A stretch of 64,000 bases of DNA from contig JAYGFA010000058.1 in assembly GCA_046582115.1 (NCBI GenBank), forward strand, positions 1 through 64,000, written 5' to 3'. Both the position numbers and the translations under genes were made by a program. The notes under the pieces are model-generated. The model worked only from the letters and a program-made list of their open reading frames with translations. It was not told where the DNA came from and ran no database searches. Source of the stretch: UBA11889 sp046582115 (GTDB lineage Bacteria > Pseudomonadota > Gammaproteobacteria > Pseudomonadales > Azotimanducaceae). Shown piece after piece: positions 62,509 through 64,000 of the stretch; position 1 is the stretch's first letter, and every line of letters begins with the position of its first letter.

Positions 62509-64000
62509 CTATCGACGACGAACGGTCCCTTCTCCCTCACGCAGGTAGACGTTATGCCCGGCTTCGAAGTCGCCGAATACTTCAGTCTTGCCACTCGGCC
62601 ATTGCACTTCGACGTCCCGGACCCGGGATTCGTCACTCAAACCAAAGTGAACGCGGGGATCATTGGAATCAAGATAGCTGCCCTCGGGTTGAACCCGACG
62701 GGTGATTCTTCTGGAACCGATCGTTGCGGTGATCAACGCGCCGTGGGCGTCACGCCCTTCGCGGACCAGCGTTTTAAACCGGATCCAATTCCCGCGTTCT
62801 GGCACGCGATTCATGAGCAGGTAGGCTGGACCGTCACGATTCACGACGAGCAAGTCGAGACCGCCGTCGTTGTCGACGTCGCCTACCGCTGTGCCACGGC
62901 TGCTGTGTATCAGTGTTTGTGTCGTACCGCCTTTAGGGTCGATTTCAACGAACCTGCCGTTAGACGTACCTCGGAAAAGCACGTTGGGTTCGGCAAGAAG
63001 ATCGCTCGTGTAGGCAGTGGACGGGTCGACCCGACCGTTTGCCTCGTATAAATCGAGTCGTCCGTCGTTATCGAAATCGGCGAGGACGACGCCCCATCGG
63101 GTATAACGACGGCTGGGCAAAGCAAGGCCAAGCGCTGACGTGGCGTCAGCAAAGTAGGTGCCCTCATTGCGGAAGAACGAATCCGTCTGTCCCTGAAGAT
63201 TAACTACCAGGAGATCAATATCGCCGTCGTCATCGATATCGCCGGACGCCACCCCCATGCCGGCTTTAGCCACGCCGTATTCGTCCACCGCGACGCCTCG
63301 AAGCATGGCTTCTTCATCGAACTGGAACGAGCCTCGGTTGAGCCACAGCTGGTTTACCGTCATGTCATTTGCGACGAAAATATCGGGGTTTCCGTCGTTG
63401 TCGAAATCGCCGCTGACGACGCCAAAGCCGTTTCCAAAGGCACGGTTCAGACCGGCCTCAAGGCTCATGTCCGAGAAACTGCCGTCACCGTTGTTGCGGA
63501 AAAGACGGTCGACCGCGGAGGATTGATAATTTTGTGGAGGACAATACGTCGGCACCCCGCTAATAAAACACTGGAGCTCGGTAACCTCGCTCCAATTGAT
63601 ATAATTCGCGTGAAATAGGTCCAGATCTCTGTCCCCATCGAGGTCGACGAATACGGCGGCGGTGCCCCAACCCGGATCGTTAAGTCCGGCTTCGGCTGAA
63701 ACGTCTTCAAAGTTCCCGTGGCCATCGTTACGAAATAGAGCGTTCGGGCCAACGTTGGTGACAAATAGGTCGATATCTCCGTCGTTGTCGTAATCGCCAA
63801 CGGCGACACCCATGCCATACCCACGGTCGTCGGCGCCGTGTGCATCTTTTGCCTCCTCAAACCAACCATCTCCCTGATTGACGTAAAGTCGATTGGCGGG
63901 CTGTTCACGGCCTGCTTCGAGATCATAAAGACTACCGCTCTGTACGAGGTAGGCGTCGAGGTCGCCGTCTCCGTCAAAATCCGCGAGCGCCGCGCCGCTC
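62509..64000 (-). CDS. FG-GAP/VCBS-repeat protein with ASPIC/UnbV domain (CRTAC1 family), 5' end outside window
   Basis: The frame stays open to the right window edge, giving at least 497 residues; the N-terminus and signal peptide are missing. The repeats contain calcium loops DFDGDGDLD, DYDNDGDID, DLDGDRDLD, DFDNDGNPD and DIDDDGDID. The C-terminal ASPIC/UnbV domain includes GSRRITRRVQPEGSYLDSND and VQWPSGKTEVFG, a closer match to the usual ASPIC consensus than in the two downstream paralogues. It is first of the three in transcription order, 98 bases before the next. Confidence 0.82.
   Translation of the reverse strand, partial: SGAALADFDGDGDLDAYLVQSGSLYDLEAGREQPANRLYVNQGDGWFEEAKDAHGADDRGYGMGVAVGDYDNDGDIDLFVTNVGPNALFRNDGHGNFEDVSAEAGLNDPGWGTAAVFVDLDGDRDLDLFHANYINWSEVTELQCFISGVPTYCPPQNYQSSAVDRLFRNNGDGSFSDMSLEAGLNRAFGNGFGVVSGDFDNDGNPDIFVANDMTVNQLWLNRGSFQFDEEAMLRGVAVDEYGVAKAGMGVASGDIDDDGDIDLLVVNLQGQTDSFFRNEGTYFADATSALGLALPSRRYTRWGVVLADFDNDGRLDLYEANGRVDPSTAYTSDLLAEPNVLFRGTSNGRFVEIDPKGGTTQTLIHSSRGTAVGDVDNDGGLDLLVVNRDGPAYLLMNRVPERGNWIRFKTLVREGRDAHGALITATIGSRRITRRVQPEGSYLDSNDPRVHFGLSDESRVRDVEVQWPSGKTEVFGDFEAGHNVYLREGEGTVRRR

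Noticed and set aside
1..64000. CRISPR arrays, insertion sequences, toxin-antitoxin or restriction genes
   Set aside because: I found no regularly spaced repeats, transposase motifs or recognisable defence genes while reading both strands.

Overview
The window reads as one contiguous piece of a gammaproteobacterial chromosome, probably a free-living aerobic heterotroph of the uncultured marine type. The class is supported by gene order that I know from gammaproteobacteria: argH, lptM, lysA, dapF, DUF484, xerC and yigB in one run; hemC-hemD; trxA beside rho; nudE divergent from yrfG-hslR with pckA beyond; a gshA of about 519 residues; acpH and dsbB; and a HemB of the Pseudomonas, zinc-cysteine-free type. 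The lifestyle is inferred from many lipid and small-molecule oxidation genes. I see no transposase, phage gene, CRISPR array or obvious genomic island.

Layout. 1-5.9 kb: the end of a MATE transporter, a YfcE-like phosphoesterase, an exported MBL-fold hydrolase, a carboxymuconolactone decarboxylase-family protein, a CurA-like reductase, a phytanoyl-CoA dioxygenase-family oxygenase, a hotdog thioesterase and an NTF2-like protein. 5.9-15 kb: a carboxylesterase lipoprotein, then a same-strand run of alpha/beta hydrolase, carotenoid cleavage oxygenase, AGPS-like FAD oxidase, alanine racemase, SDR and class-III aminotransferase. 15-19 kb: a thiolase-like protein and two acyl-CoA dehydrogenases, one an isovaleryl-CoA dehydrogenase. 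19-44.5 kb: mostly core metabolism (threonine, lysine, arginine and heme synthesis, Rho, thioredoxin, XerC, GshA, PckA, HslR, NudE, CysQ), with a TVP38/FAD-oxidoreductase pair and a TetR/LLM oxidoreductase pair inserted. 44.5-53 kb: a second thiolase-like protein, an AT-rich gap with a consensus LexA-type palindrome, an enolase-superfamily enzyme, a single-chain biotin-dependent acyl-CoA carboxylase, a second PhyH-like oxygenase and a ketopantoate reductase-like protein. 53-64 kb: a highly structured non-coding gap, tRNA-Phe, a heterodimeric ABC exporter with a predicted outer-membrane partner, and three tandem exported FG-GAP/ASPIC-UnbV proteins, the last cut by the window edge.

How the parts fit. 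The lipid genes (two acyl-CoA dehydrogenases, two thiolase-like proteins, the acyl-CoA carboxylase, thioesterase, PhyH-like oxygenases, LLM oxidoreductase) suggest breakdown of branched, cyclic or isoprenoid acids; exact substrates cannot be read from sequence. The carotenoid-oxygenase cluster may cleave an apocarotenoid or stilbene-like compound and process the aldehydes. The last 10 kb looks like an envelope/export region.

I did not find a clear new defence or mobile system. The best candidates for undescribed biology are the structured non-coding segment at 53021-53195, the LexA-like palindrome with no obvious target at 45794-45809, the ABC exporter/barrel/FG-GAP neighbourhood, and the oxygenase/oxidase/racemase cluster at 7.7-13.5 kb.
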